Program-made: the position numbers and the translations under genes | Shown here: one piece after another, positions 17,111 through 25,568 of the stretch | How the letters are laid out: the number at the start of each line of letters is the position of its first letter | How positions within the stretch are numbered: position 1 is the first letter of the stretch | The notes under the pieces: generated by a model | The model's input: the letters and a program-made list of their open reading frames with translations, nothing else | Database searches by the model: none | Told to the model about the DNA's origin: nothing | Origin: Roseateles sp. | Lineage (GTDB): Bacteria; Pseudomonadota; Gammaproteobacteria; Burkholderiales; Burkholderiaceae | Length of the DNA: 64,000 nt | Reading direction: 5' to 3' | Assembly (NCBI GenBank): GCA_019232985.1 | Contig: JAFAMW010000058.1 | Span: forward strand, 1-64,000

Positions 17111-19717
17111 TCACCGCGCTCCCATTTGATTTTCGGATGATTTTAGGCTGTTTAAGATAGCCTGGTAATTGAATTCACGGGCCTGATGAGACAGGGTTTG
17201 CGCCAGTTGCTTGTCGTGCGCCTCAATCTTTTCAATGGCCTTGTCGACGCCTCGGCTGTCGAGCCGCTCCAGCGCGACTTGCAGGTCCTCCCGCAGCGTG
17301 GCGGGCAATGTCGCCAGGGCGCGCTCTGACAAGGCCGGTGCAGCGGCTTGCGATGGCCCGCCCTCGCGGTACTTGAAGACGACATTCAATTGCCTGGCCA
17401 TGCAGTCGTATATCTCTTCCGCGTGGTAGGGCTTGCGCACGAAGTCATCCATTCCGGCGTCCAGCAACTCCTCCCGCTGGTCCTCGAAGACCGAAGCGGT
17501 GATTGCCACGATCTTGACGTCCCGGCCGCCCGGCAACAAACGGATCTGGCGAGTGGCTTCCACGCCGTTCATGACCGGCATGCGCCAGTCCATCCAGATC
17601 AGATGCGGACGCCAATCCTGGAACATCGTGACGGCCTGCAAGCCGTTGACGGCCAGCCGGGTCTGGATGCCGGCGTTCTCCATCAAATGCATCAGCAGGA
17701 TCTGGTTCTCCCGCTGGTCCTCCACGATCAGCACGCGCCATGCGGGTTGATCGGGCGCCAGGCCGCAGATTTCGGCGGAGAGTTGGGCGCCGAAGTGGGT
17801 GGCAAGTTCGGCTTCCGGGGTGAGCACGACCGGCAGTTCGATGTGGAAGATGGAGCCCTTGCCCGGCGTGCTGGTCACGGAGATGGATCCGTTCATCAAT
17901 TCGACGACCTGTTGCGAGATAGATAGTCCCAGGCCGGTGCCCTCCTTGGCGCTCTGTCCTTCTAACTGCACAAAGGGTTGAAATAGCAGCTTCTGCTCCG
18001 CCGCGCTGATGCCGATGCCGGTGTCCTCAACTTCAATGATCAAGCGTCGCGGATCCTGCCTGGCCGTCGACAGCCGGAGCGTGATGCTGCCTTGCTGGGT
18101 GAATTTCACGGCATTGCCGACCAGGTTGACGAGGACCTGCCGCAGCCGGGCCTCGTCGCCCTCGATGAAGCGGGGAAAGTCCGAGGATTGATCCAGCAGC
18201 AGCGACAGTCCCTTGCTGCGGGCCCGCAGCTGCATCAGGTCGGTGACCTCGCGTATCAGTCCGCCGAGGTCGAACGGCTTGCATTCGAGCTTCACGCGGC
18301 CGGCTTCGATCTTCGCCATGTCCAGCACATCGTTGATCAATTCAAGCAGGTGCTCGCCGCTGCGGTTGATGATGTCCAGCTTCTCCTTTTGCTCCGCGCC
18401 CAGCCCCGGCTCGCGCCGCAACAGGCCCGAGAAACCCAGGATGGCGACCAGGGGCGTGCGCAGCTCGTGGCTGATATTGGCGAGAAATACACTCTTGGCC
18501 TTGTTCGCGCTCTCGGCCGCGTCCCGGGCGCCGACCAGTTCCGCGGTCCGCTGCTGAACCCGGTTTTCCAGTTCGGCATTGAGCGCCCGGACCTCCTGCG
18601 CATTGGCCTTGAAGACCAGCAACGCCTGCGCCATTTTGCCGATTTCATCCTTCCGCGCGGAGTCCGGCATCAGGACGTCCATGTCCCCGGCCGCCAGTTG
18701 TTTCATGGCCTCGGTCATCCGGTCCACCGGCCTGGTGAGGACGGCGCTCAAGACCCAGGAGATGAACACGCTCAGGCCGATCCCGACCAGAGCCAGCACC
18801 AAGACAAGGCGGGACATGAGCCCCACCGAATGCAGCGTGGCTTCTTGAATCGCTTTCGCCTCGTCGGATGCCAGGGCGGCCAGGGTGGCGGACTCGGCGG
18901 ACAGGCGCTCGCTTTCATTGGCCATCGGTCCGCTCAGCAGGTCGTCGATCTCGAACATGAGCGAAACCACCTGGTCGAAGGCGGCGGCGTATTTGGGTAG
19001 CGTGGCCTGCGCGTCATTCAAGGCATGCAGCAGTTGGTTCTGCGCCGCCTTGGGTTCCAGCGTTTTCAGGATTTCCTTCAGCAATTCGAATTCATTGACG
19101 ATTCGCGGCTGGATGTTGGCGTCGTGGCGGGCGAGGGCCTGGCTGATGTAGGTGCGGACCAGGAGGACATGCGTCAGCAGTTGTCCCACGGCGTCCGTCA
19201 CCGCCGGATCGTTAGATCTGGATCCGAGGTTGGCAATTCGCGTCGCCGTTTCGAAGAAGCGGACCTCGCTGGGGTCGAGCGCGTCGAGAACGAGTTGCTG
19301 CTGCGCTGTCTTGGCCTGGATCAGGTGCTTGAGGTTGGCGGAGAAAGCGTCGATCTGTTCCGCTTCCACCGTCAGATGAGCGGCCCATTCCGGATTGGCA
19401 TTGGTTGCCCGGGCGGCCGCCAATTGGGTGCGGATCACTTCAACCGCATGGCGGGCATGGCGGCCGTTTTCTTCGTCGCCCGAATTGCCGTAGCGGTTGG
19501 TGTAGCGCAGCAATTCGGCCACATCCAGACGCAATTGACGCGCCTGATCCGCGACCCGCGTGCGTTGAACAAATGCCTCAATGTGGGTGCCGGTGTCCCT
19601 GAAGGCAACGTATCCGCTGAGGGAGACGAGCAGCAGGACCACCAGGATCGCCGCAAAGCCCAGAAAGATGCGCTGACCGATTTTCAGGCCGGCGAATCCG
19701 CCGCGTTCAGAAATCAT
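17111..19717 (-). CDS. Hybrid sensor histidine kinase paired with a periplasmic binding protein
   Basis: A protein of 868 residues. Transmembrane helix 1 is at about 15-38 and helix 2 at about 302-325, enclosing a helical periplasmic sensor of some 265 residues similar in plan to TorS-type sensors. HAMP follows (about 325-378). HisKA has the phospho-His at 417 (FLANISHELRTPL). The ATPase domain has N-box NLVGNAVKFT and DTGIGIS plus GTGLGLS. A receiver has phospho-Asp about 710 in WMDWRMPVMNG. No C-terminal HPt domain with a clear histidine was found. Its start overlaps the end of the binding-protein gene by 11 bases. The protein should detect the loaded binding protein in the periplasm and signal to the GGDEF-EAL regulator. 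Confidence 0.93.
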   Translation of the reverse strand: MISERGGFAGLKIGQRIFLGFAAILVVLLLVSLSGYVAFRDTGTHIEAFVQRTRVADQARQLRLDVAELLRYTNRYGNSGDEENGRHARHAVEVIRTQLAAARATNANPEWAAHLTVEAEQIDAFSANLKHLIQAKTAQQQLVLDALDPSEVRFFETATRIANLGSRSNDPAVTDAVGQLLTHVLLVRTYISQALARHDANIQPRIVNEFELLKEILKTLEPKAAQNQLLHALNDAQATLPKYAAAFDQVVSLMFEIDDLLSGPMANESERLSAESATLAALASDEAKAIQEATLHSVGLMSRLVLVLALVGIGLSVFISWVLSAVLTRPVDRMTEAMKQLAAGDMDVLMPDSARKDEIGKMAQALLVFKANAQEVRALNAELENRVQQRTAELVGARDAAESANKAKSVFLANISHELRTPLVAILGFSGLLRREPGLGAEQKEKLDIINRSGEHLLELINDVLDMAKIEAGRVKLECKPFDLGGLIREVTDLMQLRARSKGLSLLLDQSSDFPRFIEGDEARLRQVLVNLVGNAVKFTQQGSITLRLSTARQDPRRLIIEVEDTGIGISAAEQKLLFQPFVQLEGQSAKEGTGLGLSISQQVVELMNGSISVTSTPGKGSIFHIELPVVLTPEAELATHFGAQLSAEICGLAPDQPAWRVLIVEDQRENQILLMHLMENAGIQTRLAVNGLQAVTMFQDWRPHLIWMDWRMPVMNGVEATRQIRLLPGGRDVKIVAITASVFEDQREELLDAGMDDFVRKPYHAEEIYDCMARQLNVVFKYREGGPSQAAAPALSERALATLPATLREDLQVALERLDSRGVDKAIEKIEAHDKQLAQTLSHQAREFNYQAILNSLKSSENQMGAR

Positions 19718-20759
19718 ATCGATCCGCGTCGGCCTTGGTAACGCCTATCCACCCAGACCCATACAGGAGGTGCGGTCTGCCGGGATCCGGCGCAATCAGG
19801 TTCGTGAAGCCGGGCAAGCCCAGATCCATGCCGGCCTTGATGGCGCCGGCTTTCTTCTCCAGCGCCAATACGGCGATGATGTTCATGGCATAGCCTGCGA
19901 CCGCCGGGTCCCAGAACTGGATGTACTGAATGGCGTCGTTCCTCATGTACTGGCCGGACACCGAGACCAGCCCCGTTCCGGAGAAAAACAGTTTGCCGTT
20001 CAATTTCATTTCGGAGATCAGCCGGCCGGCGCCCGCCGAGCTTGGCATCGGTCCGCCCAGGATGCCCTTGAGATCGGGATGGGCGTTCAACACCGCCTTG
20101 AGCTTGGCGTAATCGATGTTCGCGTCGTCGTGCGTTTCCAGCCGGGGAACGACTTCCACCATCTTGGGGTAATGGGCCTTCTGGTATTCGACGGCGCCAT
20201 CGATCCACTCGTTTTGCGATTTGGCGGTCAGGCTGCCGACCGTCGCGACGTATGGCCCCTGTCCTCCCATCGCCTTGGCCAGCACTTCCATCAACTTGAC
20301 GCCATAGGCCTTGTTGTCGAAGGCCTCGAGAACATAGTCCGCGTTCTCGATGTTCGACGCTTCATGGGCGACCACGAGGATGCCGTGCGCGCGGGCTTTT
20401 TTCAGGGCGGGCTCAATGTCGTGCACCGAGAGCGGGACGATGCAGATGGCGTCCACGCCTTGCGCGATCAGGTTCTCGACGATCTCGATCTGGGCCGCGA
20501 CGTCGGCGCGCGGTGGGCCGGTCATCCAGGTGTCATGCCCGGTCTGAGCTCCGAACTGCTCGACGCCTTTGCGCATGCGGTCGAACCAGGCAATGCCGTC
20601 GACCTTGACCACCGTGGCGATGATGAACCTTCTTCCTGCCGCCTTGGCGGTGACGTCCGCCCGGAAGTGGGTCGGCTCGACGGGGCCATTCAGCGCGCCC
20701 GCGGCAAGGCCGCAGGCCAATGCGATGCCGATCATCACGATCAATCTCAAGATTTTCAT
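19707..20759 (-). CDS. Periplasmic sugar/autoinducer-2-type binding protein serving a sensor kinase
   Basis: A protein of 350 residues. The signal peptide is MKILRLIVMIGIALACGLAAG. The mature part is a type I periplasmic-binding fold close to LsrB and RhaS-like simple-sugar proteins: IATVVKVDGIAWFDRMRKG, VENLIAQGVDAICIVPLS, and a C-terminal region WDPAVAGYAMNIIAVLAL. No ABC transporter permease or ATPase is adjacent, and the gene overlaps the hybrid kinase. A sensory role as in TorT/TorS or LuxP/LuxQ is therefore more likely than transport. Ligand unknown: a sugar or a furanosyl signal are the obvious candidates. The start at ATG 20759 is preceded by GGAAAG. Confidence 0.87.
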   Translation of the reverse strand: MKILRLIVMIGIALACGLAAGALNGPVEPTHFRADVTAKAAGRRFIIATVVKVDGIAWFDRMRKGVEQFGAQTGHDTWMTGPPRADVAAQIEIVENLIAQGVDAICIVPLSVHDIEPALKKARAHGILVVAHEASNIENADYVLEAFDNKAYGVKLMEVLAKAMGGQGPYVATVGSLTAKSQNEWIDGAVEYQKAHYPKMVEVVPRLETHDDANIDYAKLKAVLNAHPDLKGILGGPMPSSAGAGRLISEMKLNGKLFFSGTGLVSVSGQYMRNDAIQYIQFWDPAVAGYAMNIIAVLALEKKAGAIKAGMDLGLPGFTNLIAPDPGRPHLLYGSGWIGVTKADADRYDF

Positions 20760-21173
20760 CTTTCCGTACCTCAAGCCACCTGGCCACCTGGTTAGGCCAC
20801 TGGGTTCCTCGGAGCGTGCAGCGGAATCGGAGCAATGCGCCAGCCTGATTTCGCAGATCGCCGGCGCCAGTCATGAAAACGTATCAAGACGGGTTTCAGG
20901 AAGATGCTAAGGCATTCGAACTTCAGTCCAGAAGCCCCGGCATGAAATATCGCCACATTGTGATTCCAGGCCCACGGCAATGGAAGGCTTGCCTGAAGTG
21001 CAGCCCTGCAGGCGGTATCAGCGCGTCGATACACGGGGTTGCTGGCATCAAGTTGATGCCGATTCGGCCGAATTCCTGCAGACTACGCTTCAGAAGCTGG
21101 TCTCGAACATTCCGCGCATCTGAAACGAGGCGGTGCTCGAAGACAGGCCAAAGAGTTCCATGAGGGAGATTGA
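20760..21173. other. Divergent intergenic region between two binding-protein genes
   Basis: About 410 bases with no credible coding frame. It must contain the promoters of the leftward binding protein-kinase-regulator operon and of the rightward binding-protein gene. I could not identify a specific operator. Confidence 0.5.
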
Positions 21174-22034
21174 ATGCCCAGCCGGAGACAGTGCCTGGTC
21201 GCTGCTGCCGCTTTTGCAGCCAAGGCGAAAGGCGCGACCCAGTCGCCCATCGTCTTGCGCTACCTTGAAACGGCGCCGCAGGACTTGTTTGGACGCTATG
21301 TCGTGGACTTGCTGACCACGGCCGTGGAGCGCAGCGGGCTTCCATTGCAACTGAGCGCCGTGCCGTCCTTTCATGTCAGTCAGGGCCGGCTGGAGCAGGA
21401 ATTGATCCGGCCGGCATCGCGGCTGGATCTCATGTGGTACATGACCAGCCGCTCCCGCGAGCAAATGCTTTGCCCGCTTCGCATTCCCCTGGACCGCGGC
21501 CTGCTCGGCTGGCGCGTTGCCGTCATTCGCCGGGCCGATCTTTCCAATTGGGCGTCGCCGCCCGACCGGCTCGAATTGGCGCGCCGCCGCGCAGGGCAGG
21601 GACTGCACTGGCCGGATGTCGACATCCTCAAGGCCAATGGCTTTCAGGTGGATACGGCGGAGGACTCCCGCGCCTTGTACCGGATGCTCGAGCTGCAGCG
21701 CATCGATTACTTTCCGCGCTCCGTTCTTGAAGTCCGGGACGAGTTGTCGACCTTTCCCACCCAGCCGATGATGGTGGCGCCCGGCCTGGCCCTGCGTTAT
21801 CCGACGGCCGTCTATGCGTTTCTCAGCCCGAGGCACCGGGACCTGGTCACCCCCTTGACCGAGCAGTTGAGGATGCTGGTGCACGAAGGCACCGTCGGCA
21901 AGCTCTTCCGCAATCTCTTCCAATCGCGGCTGGACGATCTTGATTTGTCGCGCCGATCGGTGATTCAACTGGTGAATCCATTGCTTCCCGCCGAAACGCC
22001 GCTGCAGCGTTCGGATCTTTGGTGGAAGCCGTAA
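21174..22034 (+). CDS. Family-3-like periplasmic binding protein
   Basis: A protein of 286 residues with a short, weakly hydrophobic N-terminus (CLVAAAAFAAKAKGA) that is probably a signal sequence. The rest follows the amino-acid (family 3) binding-protein plan but with diverged sequence. It is a clear paralogue of the protein encoded at 50891-51808. Shared blocks include IPLDRGLLGWRVAVIRRAD against IPVDRGLLGWRLLLIRQAD, the HWPDVDILKANG block, FPRSVLEVRDEL and VAPGLALRYP. No transporter genes are near. The ATG at 21174 has AGGGAG just upstream. Such transporter-less proteins often feed sensors; here the partner is not evident. Its stop codon lies inside a short tandem repeat. Confidence 0.78.
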   Translation: MPSRRQCLVAAAAFAAKAKGATQSPIVLRYLETAPQDLFGRYVVDLLTTAVERSGLPLQLSAVPSFHVSQGRLEQELIRPASRLDLMWYMTSRSREQMLCPLRIPLDRGLLGWRVAVIRRADLSNWASPPDRLELARRRAGQGLHWPDVDILKANGFQVDTAEDSRALYRMLELQRIDYFPRSVLEVRDELSTFPTQPMMVAPGLALRYPTAVYAFLSPRHRDLVTPLTEQLRMLVHEGTVGKLFRNLFQSRLDDLDLSRRSVIQLVNPLLPAETPLQRSDLWWKP

Positions 22035-22051
22035 AGGCGTCGTAAAGGCGT
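22030..22051 (+). repeat. Tandem duplication of an 11-base unit over a stop codon
   Basis: CGTAAAGGCGT occurs twice in tandem. The first copy contains the TAA stop of the binding-protein gene. A small slippage duplication. Confidence 0.6.
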
Positions 22052-22058
22052 TGAACCG

Positions 22059-22079
22059 GGCGCTCATGGCGTGAGCGCC
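22059..22079 (+). terminator. Hairpin after the binding-protein gene
   Basis: GGCGCTCA and TGAGCGCC form a perfect 8-base stem with a 5-base loop, 25 bases after the stop codon. No T run follows, so it is only a terminator-like structure. Confidence 0.4.
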
Positions 22080-22271
22080 ATGTCGGAATACTTTACGCTC
22101 CGTCCCGACCGGGTCGACAGCCCAATGCTTAATTGCATGATCCATAAGGTGTTTTCATGGCTTGGCTTGATCGTTGCTTGCATTGCGATGAACTGAGAGC
22201 GGTGAGCGGTTGATCGGGGCTGTCCGGCAAATCCGCTTGGTCAAAGACTGTTGATTGAACGGAGCGGTATC

Positions 22272-22943
22272 GTGAAAAACATCTTTGGAAAAGTTCTTGT
22301 GCTGACCGCTGGCGTCGCGTTGGTTGCAGGCGCGGCCGCGGCGCCCAGCATGTGCGACGCCGAGGCTGGGAACATCGTCACCAACTGCGGTTTCGAAGGC
22401 GGTGTCTACACCGACGGCTCGGGCGTGTCGGTTCCCAACGGCTGGACGGCCAACGCTGGATTCGATCTGAATCCTGGCTTCAACCATGTGACGAACTCCC
22501 CGATCAACAGCGGCGGTTCTGCCTTGTCGATCGGCAACTACACCTATCAGGCCGCGCCGGTTCTGTCGCAGATATTGAGCGATACGGCGGGCAATGTTTA
22601 CAACGGCAGCGTCTGGGTCGAATACGGCGGCGGCTTTGGAGCCGCTTCCTACAACGGAGATCCCCCGGCCTTTCTCGATCTCCAGGTCAACGGCGGCAAC
22701 CTGCTGGCGCTGAACAACGATTCAACGCCAGGAAACACCTACACGGAATTCACATTCGCATTTGTCGCCACCGGTTCGGACACTCTGGCGCTGACCGGCA
22801 ACACCGACCCGTCGGAGTGGTTTGTGGATGACGTGACCATCACCAACGGCGGCCCTGCGGGACAAGTGCCGGAACCGGCTTCGCTGTGGCTGGCCGGGGT
22901 GTCCTTGCTGGCCTTGGGGCTGGCGCGCCGCAAGCCCCTCTAG
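22272..22943 (+). CDS. PEP-CTERM sorting-signal exported protein
   Basis: A protein of 223 residues. An N-terminal signal peptide (VLVLTAGVALVAGAAAAP) precedes a secreted domain rich in Gly, Asn and Ser with carbohydrate-binding-like beta segments (GSVWVEYGGGFGA, EWFVDDVTITNGG). The tail is a textbook PEP-CTERM signal: VPEPASLWLAGVSLLALGLA followed by RRKPL. Such proteins are cleaved by exosortase and sent to the surface or exopolysaccharide matrix. No exosortase is in the window. The GTG at 22272 is chosen because GGAG lies 7 bases before it; a TTG at 22251 would be an alternative. Its stop is one base from that of the convergent LysR gene. Confidence 0.92.
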   Translation: MKNIFGKVLVLTAGVALVAGAAAAPSMCDAEAGNIVTNCGFEGGVYTDGSGVSVPNGWTANAGFDLNPGFNHVTNSPINSGGSALSIGNYTYQAAPVLSQILSDTAGNVYNGSVWVEYGGGFGAASYNGDPPAFLDLQVNGGNLLALNNDSTPGNTYTEFTFAFVATGSDTLALTGNTDPSEWFVDDVTITNGGPAGQVPEPASLWLAGVSLLALGLARRKPL

Positions 22944-22944
22944 G

Positions 22945-23856
22945 CTACTGACCCGGACAGCTCGACAGCCTGGCCGCCAGCGCGTCGATGAAGAGCCGCG
23001 TGCGCAGCGGCAGCAGGCGTCGTCCGGGAAAGACGGCCCAGCAGTCCACCGGTTCCAGGCGCCAGTCCGGCAGCACGCGCACGAGTTCGCCGCTGGCTTC
23101 GAGTTCGCGCGCAAAGTGGTCGGCCACCGCGGAAATGCCGACGCCGGCCCGCGCCAGGCGCAGCAGCATGTCGGGCGCATTGGCCAAGGTGCGCTTCTCG
23201 GGGAGACCGCGCCATTCGAGGCGAGTGTCGCCTTCGTCCTTGTGCAGCGACCATGGCAGCGCATCGCCGGCACGCCCCAGGATGGCCAGGCCGTGCATGC
23301 TGGTGAGCGCTTCCGGCATTTGCGGCTCGCCGTGGCGGGCGAGGTAGGCCGGCGCTGCATAGAGGCCGCTGGTGAAACGCGCCAGCCGGCGCGCGGCCAG
23401 CTGGCTGTCGTCGGCCAGTTCGCCCATGCGGATCGCCAGGTCGAAGCCCTCGGCGATCAGGTCGACGCGGCGCGGCGACAGGTCCAGCTCCAGGCTGACC
23501 TCCGGGTAGTCGAGCACGAAGGCGCTGAACACCGGGCCGAAGGCCTGGTTGGCAATGTCCGCCGGCATCGAGACGCGTAGCCTGCCGGTGGGCCGCTGCT
23601 GCCGGTGCAGGGCCAGCGCCAAGGCGCTGTCCACCTCGAGCGCCATGGCGCGCGCGTGCTCCAGCACACCCTGGCCGAATTCGGTCAGGGCGAGGCGCCG
23701 CGTGCTGCGCTGCAGCAGCTTTTCGCCCAGCCGCTGCTCCAGCAGGGACAGGCGCCGGCTGACCGTGGACTTGGGCAACTGCAAGCGCTCGGCCGCCCGG
23801 CTGAAGCTGCCGGAGTCCACCACACGCGCAAACAGCAACAGGTCGTCGGCATCCAT
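22945..23856 (-). CDS. LysR-family transcriptional regulator
   Basis: A protein of 303 residues. The N-terminal winged helix-turn-helix has ARVVDSGSFSRAAERLQLPK and STVSRRLSLLEQRLGEKLL. The effector-binding domain follows at about residues 90-295, with DLAIRMGELADDSQLAARRL typical of the group that regulates divergent oxidoreductase genes. It is divergent from the azoreductase gene with a 124-base gap holding an inverted repeat, so regulation of azoR and possibly of the pirin gene is likely. The inducer is unknown; quinones and electrophiles are usual for such pairs. Confidence 0.92.
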   Translation of the reverse strand: MDADDLLLFARVVDSGSFSRAAERLQLPKSTVSRRLSLLEQRLGEKLLQRSTRRLALTEFGQGVLEHARAMALEVDSALALALHRQQRPTGRLRVSMPADIANQAFGPVFSAFVLDYPEVSLELDLSPRRVDLIAEGFDLAIRMGELADDSQLAARRLARFTSGLYAAPAYLARHGEPQMPEALTSMHGLAILGRAGDALPWSLHKDEGDTRLEWRGLPEKRTLANAPDMLLRLARAGVGISAVADHFARELEASGELVRVLPDWRLEPVDCWAVFPGRRLLPLRTRLFIDALAARLSSCPGQ

Positions 23857-23868
23857 GGGGTCATTATT

Positions 23869-23884
23869 GTTCCAATGATGGAAC
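23869..23884. promoter_or_regulatory. Inverted repeat next to the LysR start, candidate operator
   Basis: GTTCCA and TGGAAC, perfect 6-base arms, surround ATGA; the outer three bases match two of three. It lies 12 bases upstream of the LysR ATG within the divergent LysR-azoreductase region, where a LysR protein would be expected to bind. Confidence 0.45.
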
Positions 23885-23980
23885 GATCTTATCCAAATAG
23901 TCGTCTTCCGGGTTCGATTGGTCGCGCCTAAAGTTCAGTTCATCGACACATCCTCCCTCGACATCTCAGGAAAGCCCACC

Positions 23981-24607
23981 ATGAAGATCCTGCAAATCAA
24001 CTCCAGTGCCCGCCGTGCCCACAATGGCCAGGGCTCTTTTTCCACCCGCTTCGCCACCGAACTGGTCGATGCGCTCAAGTCGCGCCACGCCGCGGCCCAG
24101 CTCACCGTGCGCGACCTGACGACAGCCCCGCATCCGGCGCTGGACGAAGCCGCGCTGGGCGCGCTCTTCACGCCCGCCGACCAGCGCAGCGCCGAGCAGG
24201 CCGCCATCGTGGCGAAGAACGACGCGCTGATCGAGGAGCTGCTGGCTCATGACGTGATCGTGGTCGGCGCACCGATGATCAACTTCGGCGTGCCCGCCCA
24301 GCTCAAGAACTGGATCGACGCCGTGGCCCGCGCCGGCGTGACATTCCGCTATACCGCCACCGGCCCCGAAGGCCTGGTCCAGGGCAAGAAGGTCTATGTG
24401 GTCAGCTCGCGCGGCGGCAAGCACCTGGGCCAGCCGACCGACCAGGGCGTGACGCAATACCTGCGCACCGTCTTCGGTTTCCTGGGCATGACGGACGTCG
24501 AGTTCGTCTACCTTGAAGGCCTTTCGATGGGTGCCGACGCTGAAGCGGCCGCCGTGTCCGGCGCGCGCGAGCGCATTGTCGAGCTGGCGGGCGCCGTGAC
24601 CTTGTAA
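23981..24607 (+). CDS. azoR: FMN-dependent NADH-azoreductase (quinone reductase)
   Basis: A protein of 208 residues with the flavodoxin-like fold of the AzoR/AcpD family. The N-terminal FMN phosphate loop is [12 protein letters not shown], followed by the family's [18 protein letters not shown] block and SSRGGKHLG. These enzymes reduce quinones and azo compounds with NADH and guard against thiol and electrophile stress. The start at ATG 23981 has AGGAAAG upstream; the frame extends to 23918 without homology. Divergent LysR and a following pirin gene (57 bases downstream) suggest a small electrophile or quinone-response unit. Confidence 0.93.
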   Translation: MKILQINSSARRAHNGQGSFSTRFATELVDALKSRHAAAQLTVRDLTTAPHPALDEAALGALFTPADQRSAEQAAIVAKNDALIEELLAHDVIVVGAPMINFGVPAQLKNWIDAVARAGVTFRYTATGPEGLVQGKKVYVVSSRGGKHLGQPTDQGVTQYLRTVFGFLGMTDVEFVYLEGLSMGADAEAAAVSGARERIVELAGAVTL

Positions 24608-24664
24608 TTCGCGACCTTGCAAAATCAGGGCCCCACCGGGCCCCGCTCATCAGGAGATCGAGCC

Positions 24665-25537
24665 ATGAACACCCCCACCACCCTTGCCCGGGTCGAGGCC
24701 CCGCGCGCTGTCGAGCGCCTGGTGGCAGGCCAGCCGACCAGCGACGGCGCCGGCGTCAAGCTGACGCGCGTGCTGACCCAGCCCTTGCAGCAGCGGCTCG
24801 ACCCCTTCCTGATGCTCGACGCCTTCGGATCGGACCAGGCTGACGACTACATCGCCGGCTTCCCCGACCACCCGCACCGCGGCTTCGAGACCGTGACCTA
24901 CATGCTCGAAGGCCGCATGCGCCATCGCGATTCGGCCGGCAACGAAGGCTTGCTCGACAACGGCGGTGTGCAATGGATGACGGCCGGCCGCGGCGTGATC
25001 CACAGCGAGTTGCCCGAGCAGGAGCAGGGGCGCATGGAGGGCTTCCAGCTCTGGCTGAACCTGCCCGCGCGCGACAAGATGCGTCCGGCCTGGTATCGAG
25101 ACATCCCGTCCGCCGAGATCCCCGAGTTCGAGCTGGATGGCGTGACGGTGCGCGTGATCGCAGGCGAAAGCCACGGCGTGAAGGGCGCGATGCAGCGCGA
25201 GCTCACCGAGCCGGTCTACCTGGACCTGCACATGGCGCCGGGCGCGCGCTTCGAGCAGCACTTGCCGGCGACGCACAACGCTTTCGTCTACGTCTACCGT
25301 GGCGCCTTGAAGTTCGACACCGGTTGCAGGGTGCCGCGCGAGCGCATGGCCATCCTGGCCAACACGCCGGGCAGCGATGGCGTGGCGCTGCAGGCGGGCG
25401 ACGAGCCCACCCGCGTCATCCTGGTGGCCGGCAAACCCTTGAACGAGCCCATCGCGCAGTACGGCCCCTTCGTGATGAACACGCAGGCCGAGCTGATCCA
25501 GGCCGTGCGCGACTTCCAGGAAGGCAAGCTCGCCTGA
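24665..25537 (+). CDS. Pirin-family protein (quercetin 2,3-dioxygenase-like)
   Basis: A protein of 290 residues of the bicupin pirin family. The metal-binding cupin 1 has FPDHPHRGFETVTYMLEG and then HRDSAGNEG and GRGVIHSE, which supply the His and Glu ligands. Cupin 2 is at about 170-280. Bacterial pirins such as YhhW have quercetinase activity in vitro, and others bind metabolic enzymes. AGGAG at 24651-24655 precedes ATG 24665. It sits behind azoR on the same strand and faces a second pirin gene, 31 bases away at the 3' end. Confidence 0.9.
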   Translation: MNTPTTLARVEAPRAVERLVAGQPTSDGAGVKLTRVLTQPLQQRLDPFLMLDAFGSDQADDYIAGFPDHPHRGFETVTYMLEGRMRHRDSAGNEGLLDNGGVQWMTAGRGVIHSELPEQEQGRMEGFQLWLNLPARDKMRPAWYRDIPSAEIPEFELDGVTVRVIAGESHGVKGAMQRELTEPVYLDLHMAPGARFEQHLPATHNAFVYVYRGALKFDTGCRVPRERMAILANTPGSDGVALQAGDEPTRVILVAGKPLNEPIAQYGPFVMNTQAELIQAVRDFQEGKLA

Positions 25538-25568
25538 GCCTGGAGTCTTGGGGCGGCGCCGCCCCGCA

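Noticed and set aside
19707..20759. Naming the binding protein luxP or lsrB
   Set aside because: The fold and kinase context fit, but ligand-contact residues were not matched and no AI-2 genes are present, so no gene symbol is given.
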